From Candidatus Latescibacterota bacterium (GTDB lineage: Bacteria; Latescibacterota; UBA2968; UBA8231): a DNA stretch of 64,000 nt. The translations under genes were made by a program, and so were the position numbers. The stretch lies in assembly GCA_022826515.1 (NCBI GenBank), contig JAJDUT010000083.1:1-64000 (forward strand), given 5' to 3'. This document shows positions 54,678 to 63,275 of the stretch, piece by piece. Within the stretch, counting starts at the first letter, position 1, and each line of letters starts with the position of its first letter. The notes below the pieces were generated by a model. That model was not told the origin of the DNA, searched no databases, and saw only the letters and a list, made by a program, of their open reading frames with translations.

Positions 54678-56141
54678 ATGGGAAGTGAAAAAGTATTTAC
54701 AACGGCGTCCTCACCTGAAAGCGAGGGAATACCTTCGCGGGCGATCCTGAATTTCCTGCAGCGGATCGACTCCGAGCGAATCTGCATGCACGGGTTCCTG
54801 CTGGTGCGTCACAACAGAATCGCGGCTGAAGGATACTGGGCCCCGTGGACAGCGGAACGCATGCACCGGATCTATTCGGTCAGTAAGAGCTTGGTCGCGT
54901 TGGCGGTCGGGATGATGATCGACGAAGGCCGGCTCACCCTCGATGATCGGGTCGCCGAATACTTCCCGGACAAACTGCCGGAAGAACTTCATCCGTGGCT
55001 TGCCGCCGCGACCGTCCGGGACCTCCTGACGATGGCGACTCCCCATTCGACAACCTCTTACACGCGCAACGATCCAGACTGGGTTTGGACCTTCTTCAAC
55101 CGGATCCCCTCGCATCCGCCCGGAACGATCTTTTCGTACGACACCGCGGCAACCGTGGTGCTCACGGCCACGGTCGAACGGCTTGCTGACATGCCCTTTT
55201 TGGATTACATGCGACCGCGATTCCTAGACCGGATCGGATTCTCGGCTGACGCATGGTGTATTCGGACGCCCGAGGGGGTGTCGTGGGGCGGATCGGGGGT
55301 CATCTGTAGGCTGCGCGATATAGCCAGAGTCGCACTCGCCTGCATGAACGGCGGCATGTGGGGCGATGAACGGGTGCTCCCGGAGGCGTACGTGCGCGCC
55401 GCGACCTCCAGCCAGATCGACAACGCCATCCGGGGGAACTGCGGGTATGGATATCAGATCTGGCGCGAGCAAGAGAACGGATTCTCCTTCCGCGGGATGG
55501 GCAGTCAGTACGCCATTTGTTTTCCCGACCAAGAGTTTCTGTTCACCTGCATCGCCGACACACAGGGCGCACCGGCCGGCAGCGCCATTCCGGTCGTGAT
55601 GCGTGAAGAACTCTACCCCCACCTATCAGACGCGCCGCTTGCCGAAAACCGCGCCGCCCACGCGGAACTCGCCGATAAGATCGAGCGGCTGGCCGTCCTG
55701 CCGATCCCCGGGGGCCCCGACGCAAGGGCGGCTTTGAAAGTCAACGGAGCCTGGTATGCTTTGGCAGACAACCCAATGGGGATCAAGCGGATGCGCCTGT
55801 CCTTTGAGGAAGATGAGGGCACTTGGGAGTACACCAACGGTCAGGGCGACAATGTGCTGCGGTTCGGTATCGGGCGCGTGCTGCCCGGCAAGTTCCCTCA
55901 ACGCAACTACTTCGGCGAACAGATCGGCTCGGTCCCCGGCATCGAATACGATTGTATGGCCTCGGCCGCGTGGATCGACGAGCAGACGCTCAACATGGAA
56001 GTATATATCACGGATATTTACTTGGGTGGGCTCAGGATATCTTTCGCCTTCAAGGGGGAAGATATCGGCGTCTTTATGACAAAGCAAGCCGAGTGGTTCT
56101 TAGACGAATTCAATGGATTCGCCGGAGGAAGGCGTCTCTAA
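54678..56141 (+). CDS. Beta-lactamase-fold serine hydrolase (class C type)
   Basis: 487 residues from ATG 54678 (AAGGAGC six bases upstream). The SxxK motif is YSVSK (S67/K70), the second motif FSYDTA (Y154, Thr replacing the usual Asn), and the fold continues with GGSGVICRLRDIARVALACM. A C-terminal ~130-residue beta domain follows (from about 350). No signal peptide is visible. Family members are esterases, D-aminopeptidases or transesterases; the reaction here is unknown. Convergent with the oxidoreductase gene, 15 bp apart. Confidence 0.85.
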   Translation: MGSEKVFTTASSPESEGIPSRAILNFLQRIDSERICMHGFLLVRHNRIAAEGYWAPWTAERMHRIYSVSKSLVALAVGMMIDEGRLTLDDRVAEYFPDKLPEELHPWLAAATVRDLLTMATPHSTTSYTRNDPDWVWTFFNRIPSHPPGTIFSYDTAATVVLTATVERLADMPFLDYMRPRFLDRIGFSADAWCIRTPEGVSWGGSGVICRLRDIARVALACMNGGMWGDERVLPEAYVRAATSSQIDNAIRGNCGYGYQIWREQENGFSFRGMGSQYAICFPDQEFLFTCIADTQGAPAGSAIPVVMREELYPHLSDAPLAENRAAHAELADKIERLAVLPIPGGPDARAALKVNGAWYALADNPMGIKRMRLSFEEDEGTWEYTNGQGDNVLRFGIGRVLPGKFPQRNYFGEQIGSVPGIEYDCMASAAWIDEQTLNMEVYITDIYLGGLRISFAFKGEDIGVFMTKQAEWFLDEFNGFAGGRRL

Positions 56142-56156
56142 CTTGGCGCGGTGCCC

Positions 56157-57164
56157 CTACCGCATCTCCGCCAGCAAGACCGTCCTGTGTTCCCTAGCTG
56201 AAACCGAGACGGCTGTGGCGATTTCGACATCGAGCAGGGCATCTTCTGGAGGATTGCGGGCCTCGCGGCGGCCCTCTATGGCATCGAGAAAGGCGGCGGC
56301 TTGCCGGACGAACGGAGACGGCTCTCGTTCAAACGTGCGGATTTCGGAACGGCCCTCCCTGTAAACGGTTATCGAATCCTTACCGGATGCGTCCCCGGCA
56401 TTCGGCTGAATTCCTCCCTCCGAGCAGACAAATCGCGGCTGTGGGTCGGGCATGCCCTCCGGGCCGATATAACTGGCCGTGGCCGCAGCGAAGGCCCCGT
56501 TTTCAAATCCGATTAGGGCCCCGCATGTCTCCTCCACTACGCGACTGGGAGCCGTATTTCGCAGCCGATTGGCCATCGCGGACACGGTGGTCGGCTTGCC
56601 GAGAATCCAGCGGACGGCATTGAGATAGCAGTAACTCATGTGGGTCAGCGGCATCCCCCCGCTTTCCTCCTGGTCATAGTACCACTCGTCCGGGTTCGGG
56701 TTCCACAGGGCCGTGGTCACGGCCATCACTGGTGCCCCCAGTTCCCCTCCCACCACTAGGCGCTGGATTTCCTCCCAGGCAGGGTCGTAACGGCGCTGGA
56801 ACCCGGCCTCCACAATCCGATTGTTCCGAGCCGCCATTTCTGCGATCTGGCGTCCATTTTCCACACTCGAAGCTAGACAGCCGCCCACGAGGAGGTCGTA
56901 GCCGGCATCCAGTGCCCAAATGGAGACCTCATCCTGAACGCGATGCGGGACCTCGATTAGGATCGCGTCCGGTCTGGTCTCTCCCAAGCGGCGAAAGTCA
57001 TCGCAGAAAACGTCGCACTCCAACTCAGCCGCGCAGCTTGCAGCGCGCTGTGTGCGCCGGGCGGCGACGCCGCAGATTTCCGCCCGGCCGGTGTCCAGCA
57101 ACGCCCTGCCCCGTGCCCGCGCCATGTTCCCGGCTCCCACAATCGCTATTCGCTGTTTCGGCAT
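56157..57164 (-). CDS. Gfo/Idh/MocA-family oxidoreductase
   Basis: 335 residues from ATG 57164 (MPKQRIAIVGAGNMARARGR; Rossmann GAGNMA). The C-terminal alpha/beta domain starts at about 120 (GFQRRYDPAWEEIQRLVVGG). The conserved EKP that supplies the catalytic Lys is missing: the segment reads YDLLVGGCLASSVENG (about 89-104). Without that Lys the protein may act on an unusual substrate, by a different mechanism, or not at all. NAD(P)-dependent sugar or inositol oxidoreductases are the usual members. Confidence 0.82.
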   Translation of the reverse strand: MPKQRIAIVGAGNMARARGRALLDTGRAEICGVAARRTQRAASCAAELECDVFCDDFRRLGETRPDAILIEVPHRVQDEVSIWALDAGYDLLVGGCLASSVENGRQIAEMAARNNRIVEAGFQRRYDPAWEEIQRLVVGGELGAPVMAVTTALWNPNPDEWYYDQEESGGMPLTHMSYCYLNAVRWILGKPTTVSAMANRLRNTAPSRVVEETCGALIGFENGAFAAATASYIGPEGMPDPQPRFVCSEGGIQPNAGDASGKDSITVYREGRSEIRTFEREPSPFVRQAAAFLDAIEGRREARNPPEDALLDVEIATAVSVSAREHRTVLLAEMR

Positions 57165-57281
57165 TGTGCTCCCGCTCCCGTTTTTGAGTTTAATGCCCGC
57201 TCTCGTAAAATATGAAACCCGCCGCAACCAGACCGTACTGGGAGTTCTGTCGTCCTGATCGACTTCATGCAACATATATAG

Positions 57282-57311
57282 TTGACAACTGACTGACAGT
57301 CATTTTATTAA
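57282..57311 (+). promoter_or_regulatory. Promoter of fic with a dyad
   Basis: TTGACA (57282-57287), 18-bp spacer, TATTAA (57306-57311). The spacer contains the perfect 13-bp palindrome TGACTGACAGTCA (57290-57302), a possible operator. Confidence 0.55.
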
Positions 57312-57338
57312 TGATATAAAGTCGGTTGCAAACTGGTT

Positions 57339-58481
57339 ATGATCATGTTGTTCACGTATCCTACTCTAGACGATAAAGAGAAGCGGGTAGAAGAAGCTAC
57401 GGCTCGCCTAAGAGTCGATCTGCGTCGCTACGTTGCTACGGAGCCGCGCCGCTGGACGGGCTTGTTAGCCCGTATGACCCGGGCCCGCGCCCTTGCCGGA
57501 TCCAATAGCATAGAAGGCATCAATGTGTCCGATGATGACGCCATCGCCGCGATTGACCGTGAAGATCCCGCCAACACGGACCGCGACACATGGCAGGCTG
57601 TCGTCGGCTACCGCGAAGCAATGGACTACATCCTCCAGCGCCGTCAGAGTCCGTCCTTCATGATCACTGAGGACGTGCTCTTGGCTGTCCATTTCATGAT
57701 CTGCCAGTCAGATTTGCAATCAAATCCGGGTCAGTACCGCCCCGGATGGGTCGGTGTACGAAACAGCAGGACCGGTGAATTGGTCCACGAGGGAGTGGAT
57801 CGCGACCAATTGGAGCCCCTCATCCATGAGCTTCTGGACTACGTGAACAACGAGCAGGTCGATTCGGTCTTCCTGTGCGCTGCCATGACCCACCTGAACT
57901 TGGCGATGCTGCATCCATTTACGGACGGTAACGGGCGGACGGCCAGATGTATCCACACTGCGGTATTGGCCAGTGACGGGATCGTCGCGCCAACATTCTC
58001 TTCAATTGAAGAATACATCGGCCACAGTCAACAAAAATATTACGACGTATTGGCGGAGGTCGGAGGGGGTGCATGGCAACCAGCGCGCGACGCTAAGCTG
58101 TGGATTCGCTTCTGCTTAACTGGTCACTATGTACAAGCGCAAACACTGCTCCATCGGATGCGAGAATTGGAAAGGCTTTATGCAGAGCTCTCGGATCTGG
58201 TAATTGCCAGAGGACTACCCGACCGCATGGCCTTGGCCCTCATTCAGGCTGCCTTTGGCACTAGGGTACGCAACTCGTCCTACCGGGTAAGCGCGGATGT
58301 ATCCAAGAATCTCGCTAGCCGCGATTTGAAGGTACTGGTGGATATAGGGCTTCTAGTTCCCGAGGGCGAACGGCGTGGACGGTTCTACAGTGCGGGGCCC
58401 ATTGTGGCGGAGATTCGTCAGAAGTTGCGGCTTCCCAAGAAGGTTGACGATCCTTTTGCCGAGGGCGGGTTCCTACGATAA
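57339..58481 (+). CDS. fic: Fic-domain AMP transferase
   Basis: 380 residues. The complete Fic motif HPFTDGNGRTAR (H192-R203) indicates adenylylation (or related nucleotide transfer) of target proteins. An N-terminal inhibitory helix motif SNSIEG (55-60, E59) makes this a class II, self-inhibited Fic. The C terminus (SKNLASRDLKVLVDIGLLVP) is a winged-helix domain, common in Fic proteins of this size and possibly used for autoregulation at the promoter palindrome. No antitoxin partner is needed for class II proteins. Confidence 0.92.
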   Translation: MIMLFTYPTLDDKEKRVEEATARLRVDLRRYVATEPRRWTGLLARMTRARALAGSNSIEGINVSDDDAIAAIDREDPANTDRDTWQAVVGYREAMDYILQRRQSPSFMITEDVLLAVHFMICQSDLQSNPGQYRPGWVGVRNSRTGELVHEGVDRDQLEPLIHELLDYVNNEQVDSVFLCAAMTHLNLAMLHPFTDGNGRTARCIHTAVLASDGIVAPTFSSIEEYIGHSQQKYYDVLAEVGGGAWQPARDAKLWIRFCLTGHYVQAQTLLHRMRELERLYAELSDLVIARGLPDRMALALIQAAFGTRVRNSSYRVSADVSKNLASRDLKVLVDIGLLVPEGERRGRFYSAGPIVAEIRQKLRLPKKVDDPFAEGGFLR

Positions 58482-58524
58482 TGCGCTAGCCGAGACCATC
58501 ATTGAGTTATACCAGGAGGAGAGC

Positions 58525-59505
58525 ATGGAATACGTCAAGTTCGGCCGTTCCGGCCTGAAAGTATCGCGCCTAGCCTACGGCCTGGGCCTGCGCGGCCAAG
58601 AGGACGCCGACGAGGCCGAGCGCACCATTGAGCGGGCCGTCGAGTTGGGGATCAACTTCATCGACTGCGCCAATATCTACGGCTTCGGGGATGTGTACGA
58701 GACCCGCGGCACGTCGGAGCAGGTTCTGGCGCGCGTCCTCAAGCGGCATCGCGACGACCTCGTGGTCACCTCAAAGGTGGCCAGCCGCGTCGGCGACGGG
58801 CCTAACGACGCCGGTCTGTCGCGCTATCACATCATGCGGGAGATTGACCGCACCTTGACCCGCCTTGAGACGGATCACATCGACGTCTACATCCTGCACA
58901 TGTACGACGACGAGACCCCCCTTGAGGAGACGCTGCGCGCCCTGGACGACGTGGTGCGCGCCGGCAAGACGCGCTACGTGGGCGTCTCCAACTTCCAGGC
59001 CTGGCAGGTGCTCAAGGCGCTGTGGACGCAAGACCGCCTCGGGCTCGATCCCCTCCTCTGCATCCAGAATCCCTATAACCTCCTCAACCGGGAACTGGAG
59101 CGCGAGATGTGGCCGGCCCAGCGCGACCAAGGCTTCGGGGTTATGACCTACAGCCCCTTGGGCGTGGGCCTGCTCTCTGGCGTGTATACCCCCGGAGAGC
59201 AGCCGCCGGACGGCACCCTTTACGCCACCGGGCGCGTCGGCGACCTAGAGCAGGACCTCAACGAGGCGGGACGCCGGACCCTGGAGATCCTGCGGCAGAT
59301 CGCCGGTGCCCACGGTCGCACCGTGGCGCAGACGGCGATCAACTGGGTGCTTTCCCACCCCGAGGTGACGGCGGCCATCACCGGCGGCGATACGGTGGCT
59401 CACATGGAGGAGAACGTCGGTGCCGTGGGCTGGTCGATCACGCCGGAGGACCGGGCCCGTCTCGATGAGGCCTCGGCTGGCCAGGATCGCGTCTTGGACG
59501 ACTGA
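58525..59505 (+). CDS. Aldo/keto reductase
   Basis: 326 residues from ATG 58525 (AGGAGGAGAG upstream; MEYVKFGRSGLKVSRLAYGL). The catalytic tetrad is D47, Y52, K84 and H125 (IDCANIYG; VVTSKV; YILHMYD). The layout matches the potassium-channel-beta/YhdN-like AKR group, which reduces small aldehydes and sugars with NADPH. It starts 44 bp after fic and may be co-transcribed. Confidence 0.92.
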   Translation: MEYVKFGRSGLKVSRLAYGLGLRGQEDADEAERTIERAVELGINFIDCANIYGFGDVYETRGTSEQVLARVLKRHRDDLVVTSKVASRVGDGPNDAGLSRYHIMREIDRTLTRLETDHIDVYILHMYDDETPLEETLRALDDVVRAGKTRYVGVSNFQAWQVLKALWTQDRLGLDPLLCIQNPYNLLNRELEREMWPAQRDQGFGVMTYSPLGVGLLSGVYTPGEQPPDGTLYATGRVGDLEQDLNEAGRRTLEILRQIAGAHGRTVAQTAINWVLSHPEVTAAITGGDTVAHMEENVGAVGWSITPEDRARLDEASAGQDRVLDD

Positions 59506-59610
59506 CCGCCGCCTTCAGTAGGGACATCAAATCTCAGGCGTGCCCGAGGGTCGAGTACACGGCGCGGTTTATTTTTTCGATACGTTCCAAAAAACCCAAG
59601 GGAGACCAAC

Positions 59611-60411
59611 ATGCGACTCAAAGACAGGACAGCCATCGTCACCGGTGCCGGGGGCGGCATGGGCCTCGGCATAGCGAAATGCCTGACGCGCGAAGGGGCG
59701 GCCATTGTGGCGACCGACATCGACGGCGACAGGGCGCAGGCCACCGCCGACCAGCTCGAGAGCGAAGGGGCCACCGCGGTCGCTATCACCGCGGACATAA
59801 CGGATGAATCCGCCTGCCAGGACCTCGTCGCGCAGGCGATCGAGCGCTTCGGTGCCATCGATATCCTCGTCAACAACGCCGGGCACTTCGGCACTATCGT
59901 CGGTGCCCCGTTCACCAACTTCACCGGCGAGGAGTGGGACAGCAACTACGACATACACGTCAAAGGCCCCTTCTTCCTCTGCAAGGCGATCGCCCCGCAC
60001 ATGATCGAGCGCCGCTACGGCAAGATCATCAACATCTCTTCCGCCGCGGCCAAACGCGACCCGACCTTCCTGCCGACCTACGCGGCCGCCAAGAACGCGA
60101 TGCTCAGCCTGACACGGCTGACCGCCAAGGACCTGGGGCCGCACAACATCACCGTAAACGCCGTATGCCCCGGTTTCGTGTGGACCAACTTCTGGCACAC
60201 GCTGGCGCCGAAGATCGCCGAGGTAGATCCCACCTATGCCGGCAAAAGCGCCCGCGAGGTGTTCGACCTGTTCATCGCCAATTCGACGCCGATGCAGCGC
60301 GAGCAGACGCCTGAGGACATCGGCAACATGGTCGCTTTCCTCGCTTCCGACGAGGCGCGCAACGTCACCGGCCAGACGATAAACGTCAGCGGCGGCATGG
60401 TCTTGGACTGA
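59611..60411 (+). CDS. Short-chain dehydrogenase/reductase (SDR)
   Basis: 266-residue classical SDR. TGAGGGMG (11-18), NNAG (88-91), S143/S144 (NISSAAA), Y157-x3-K161 (YAAAK). D36 after the second beta strand (VATDIDGD) predicts NAD(H) preference, unlike the SDR at 5657. AGGGAG lies just before ATG 59611. One copy of the TTTATTTTTT motif precedes it. Confidence 0.93.
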   Translation: MRLKDRTAIVTGAGGGMGLGIAKCLTREGAAIVATDIDGDRAQATADQLESEGATAVAITADITDESACQDLVAQAIERFGAIDILVNNAGHFGTIVGAPFTNFTGEEWDSNYDIHVKGPFFLCKAIAPHMIERRYGKIINISSAAAKRDPTFLPTYAAAKNAMLSLTRLTAKDLGPHNITVNAVCPGFVWTNFWHTLAPKIAEVDPTYAGKSAREVFDLFIANSTPMQREQTPEDIGNMVAFLASDEARNVTGQTINVSGGMVLD

Positions 60412-60417
60412 ATTCTC

Positions 60418-60945
60418 GTGCATTCGACTAAGGATGTGCCAAAGCGCGTGCTAACAGCTTGGAGTCTTGGATGTCCCGATCAACTCATTGCTGATGCACA
60501 GGTCGTAGGTGAGGAACTCTTTGTCATGGCCTGTGATCACACCTTATTCAGAGTGGGTTTTGCAGAAATGCCCGCCCTGGAGCGGATTCCATCCCAACAG
60601 CGTTCTTCATTTACTATCTCCAGTGAAGGCAGTCATATACACTGGCCTGAGGTTGATGTACACATTGACCTAGATGCTATTCGCTACCTAAAAGACGAAG
60701 CATGGCGTGAGAAAAAGGATCGGGAAAGACTGATGTACGACCTCCGATTTGGAGAGGCCGTTGCCGCATTGCGCAAGCAGTACGGGCTTAAGCAGACCGA
60801 TATACGGGGGCTTTCTGAACGCCATGTGCGAAGGATCGAAAAGGGAGAACGGACAAAGATTGATACGCTAGCGATTTTGGCAAGAAGCCACGGATTGTCT
60901 CTTAAAGAATATCTCGATGAAATCGCCGAAATGTTCTCCTCCTAG
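60418..60945 (+). CDS. DUF2442-HTH fusion protein
   Basis: About 175 residues from GTG 60418 (start uncertain; no clear ribosome-binding site). An N-terminal DUF2442-like domain (residues ~25-90, MPALERIPSQQRSSFTISSE, HIHWPEVDVHIDLDAIR) is followed by an XRE-type helix-turn-helix (GEAVAALRKQYGLKQTDIRG). DUF2442 proteins are usually encoded beside DUF4160 TA-like partners; here the partner is absent and the HTH is fused. Probably a regulator or antitoxin. Confidence 0.75.
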   Translation: MHSTKDVPKRVLTAWSLGCPDQLIADAQVVGEELFVMACDHTLFRVGFAEMPALERIPSQQRSSFTISSEGSHIHWPEVDVHIDLDAIRYLKDEAWREKKDRERLMYDLRFGEAVAALRKQYGLKQTDIRGLSERHVRRIEKGERTKIDTLAILARSHGLSLKEYLDEIAEMFSS

Positions 60946-60966
60946 GACTTTTCCTGACGCGTCGGT

Positions 60967-61476
60967 TTATTTTTTTCGGTCCTTATAGCGGCGGCCTCGG
61001 TCTTCGACGCGGCGCTCGCGCACTAATTCCATTACCGGGACGCCGTAGCCGCAACTAGTGCCGGTTAGTTCGACTTCCACTTCGATTACTTGGCGTTTGG
61101 TGCGCAGGTGTTCGGACTCTGTTTGCAGGAGCAATGCGGCGTGGGGCGATTCTTCGAGCGGGGTGGCCGTGGCTTTGCCGTAGAGGCGGATGATGCCGGC
61201 GTCTTCTCCTTCAAAAGAACAGACCATGACGGTGATGGGGCCACCGGCTGTTGCGTGACGCGCTGTTTCGTTGCCGCTGCCCAAGTAGTCGAGGAAGGCC
61301 ACGCGATTGGGGTCAATCACGTGCAGCGGTACGCCGCCCTTGGGCGAGAGGTTGATTGGGCCGATGCCTTCGGGACCGGATGCGAGCGCGGGGTCGGTAG
61401 AGGCGACGAAGAACAACGGCGCGTTGCGGATCAGTGCGGCTTGGTCGTCGGTGATGGAGGGGTAGTAGGTGGCCAT
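60967..61476 (-). CDS. Pyridoxamine 5'-phosphate oxidase-family protein
   Basis: 169 residues from ATG 61476 (MATYYPSITDDQAALIRNAP). LFFVASTDPALASGPEGIGP and INLSPKGGVPLHVIDPNRVA are characteristic of the PPOx/FMN-binding split-barrel group; the RNAPLFFVAS...NLSPKG pattern is a widespread subclass likely to bind FMN or F420. Usually a small oxidoreductase. It lies 20 bp downstream of the ABC exporter genes. Confidence 0.88.
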   Translation of the reverse strand: MATYYPSITDDQAALIRNAPLFFVASTDPALASGPEGIGPINLSPKGGVPLHVIDPNRVAFLDYLGSGNETARHATAGGPITVMVCSFEGEDAGIIRLYGKATATPLEESPHAALLLQTESEHLRTKRQVIEVEVELTGTSCGYGVPVMELVRERRVEDRGRRYKDRKK

Positions 61477-61496
61477 AGGTTTTTCCTCGTTGGGAG

Positions 61497-63275
61497 CTAG
61501 GTGAGCGCCTCGTTGTATTGCAACTGGTGTAGGCGGGCGTAGATGCCGTCTTGGGCTAGGAGCTCTTCGTGGCGGCCTTCTTCGCGCAACTGGCCCCGGT
61601 GCAGCACTAAGATTTTGTCGGCGCTGCGGATGGTGGAGAGGCGATGGGCAATGACGATGGAAGTGCGGTCGCGCATGAGTTTTTCCACCGCTTCTTGGAT
61701 CCAGCCTTCGGTCTCGGTGTCGATGTGGGCGGTGGCTTCGTCCAGTACTAGAATGTCCGGGTCGGCTGCTAGGGCGCGGGCAAGGGATAAAAGCTGGCGC
61801 TGACCCGCAGACAGGGATGCGCCGCGCTCTTGCACGTCGTGCTGGTAGGTGTCGGGCAGGCGGTCGATAAAGCGGTCGGCGTTGACGTAGCGGGCTACCT
61901 GTGCGATGGCCTCGTCCGACAGCTCGGGAGCGCCGAGGCGGATGTTGCTGGCAATGTCGCCGGCAAAGAGAAAGACGTCCTGCTGCACCAAGCCAAAGCG
62001 CCGCCGCAGTGCTTCCACGTTCCACTCGCGGATGTCGATGCCATCGACCAAGATCTGCCCGCGTTGAATCTCGTAAAAGCGGCACAACAAGCTGATGATG
62101 GTAGTCTTACCCGAGCCGGTCGCCCCGACTAGTGCCAAGCTCTGGCCCGGTTCGGCGCAGAAAGAGACGTCGCGCAGAACCCATTCTTCGCCTTCATAAG
62201 CAAACCACACATGGCGGAATTCAATGGCCCCGGCGATGCGCTTCCGGTGCACGGAACCGCCGACCGGCTCTGGCTCGGCGTCAATCAATTCAAAGATGCG
62301 TTCGGAAGAGGCCATGGCCACCTGCACGGTGGCGTATTCCTCGGCGAGGTTGCGGATGGGCATGAAGAAGCGGGGTACGTATTGCAGCATGGCTACCAAA
62401 ACGCCCCAGGCGATTTCCTCGCGCAGCACTTGGCCGACGCCGTACCACAGCACCAGCGCCATCAGGGCGGCACCGCACAATTCCATAAAGGGGAAGTAAG
62501 CCGAGTGATACAGGGTGCGCACCAAGCGGGCGTCGAGGTATTCGTCGGTGCCTTCATTAAAGCGGCGGGTGCTGCGCGGCTCGCAGTTGAACAGTTTTAC
62601 TACTTCTATACCCGACAAGGTTTCTTGCAAATCGGCGCTGAAGCGGGCAAAGCGGGTGCGGGCTTGGCGGAAGGCCTGGAAGGTGCGGTTTTGCAGCCAC
62701 AGGGTGGCGGCGAAGGCCACGGGCAAAAAGGCGCAGGTGAGCAGACCGAGTTCGACATCGAGATAGAAGAAGATGTAAAACAGGATAGAGGCGATGGTGA
62801 CGGCTTCGGTCACTAGGGAGACGGCACCGTAGGTGAAGAATTCGTTGAGCGCATCGACATCGCTGGTATTGCGCGCCATCAGCCGGCCGATGGGCGTGCG
62901 GTCGAAGAATTTGAGCGGCAGGCGCTGTAGGCAGGTGAAAATGTTCAAGCGCACGTCGCGCATGGTCCACTGGCCGACCATGCTGGTGATCCAGCTCTGG
63001 GCGTAGCCGATGGCGAATTGAGCGACTAACAGCGCGGCGAAGAGCAGGACGAGGGTGCCTAAGCCGTCCAAGTCACCGGGTACGATGTGTTCGTCAACGG
63101 CTATTTTGGTTAGCACGGGACCGGCTTGGCGGGCCAGCGAGGCCGCGAGGATGAGCAATAGCGTCGAGGCCGCCCAAGGCCAATAGGGCCGCAAGAAACC
63201 CAACAGCCTAGCCACTAGGCGGAGGTCGATGGATTTTTTGTCGATTTCTTGCTCGTCGCGAATGGTCGGCGGCAT
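61497..63275 (-). CDS. ABC exporter half-transporter A
   Basis: 592 residues with a six-helix transmembrane domain (about 30-310) and an NBD: Walker A GATGSGKTT (about 387), signature LSAGQRQL, Walker B DILVLDEATAHID with the catalytic Glu, H-loop IVIAHRLSTI. This is the MdlB/TM288-like half of a heterodimeric multidrug-type exporter. Its ATG shares a base with the stop of the neighbour (TAATG), showing translational coupling. Confidence 0.94.
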   Translation of the reverse strand: MPPTIRDEQEIDKKSIDLRLVARLLGFLRPYWPWAASTLLLILAASLARQAGPVLTKIAVDEHIVPGDLDGLGTLVLLFAALLVAQFAIGYAQSWITSMVGQWTMRDVRLNIFTCLQRLPLKFFDRTPIGRLMARNTSDVDALNEFFTYGAVSLVTEAVTIASILFYIFFYLDVELGLLTCAFLPVAFAATLWLQNRTFQAFRQARTRFARFSADLQETLSGIEVVKLFNCEPRSTRRFNEGTDEYLDARLVRTLYHSAYFPFMELCGAALMALVLWYGVGQVLREEIAWGVLVAMLQYVPRFFMPIRNLAEEYATVQVAMASSERIFELIDAEPEPVGGSVHRKRIAGAIEFRHVWFAYEGEEWVLRDVSFCAEPGQSLALVGATGSGKTTIISLLCRFYEIQRGQILVDGIDIREWNVEALRRRFGLVQQDVFLFAGDIASNIRLGAPELSDEAIAQVARYVNADRFIDRLPDTYQHDVQERGASLSAGQRQLLSLARALAADPDILVLDEATAHIDTETEGWIQEAVEKLMRDRTSIVIAHRLSTIRSADKILVLHRGQLREEGRHEELLAQDGIYARLHQLQYNEALT

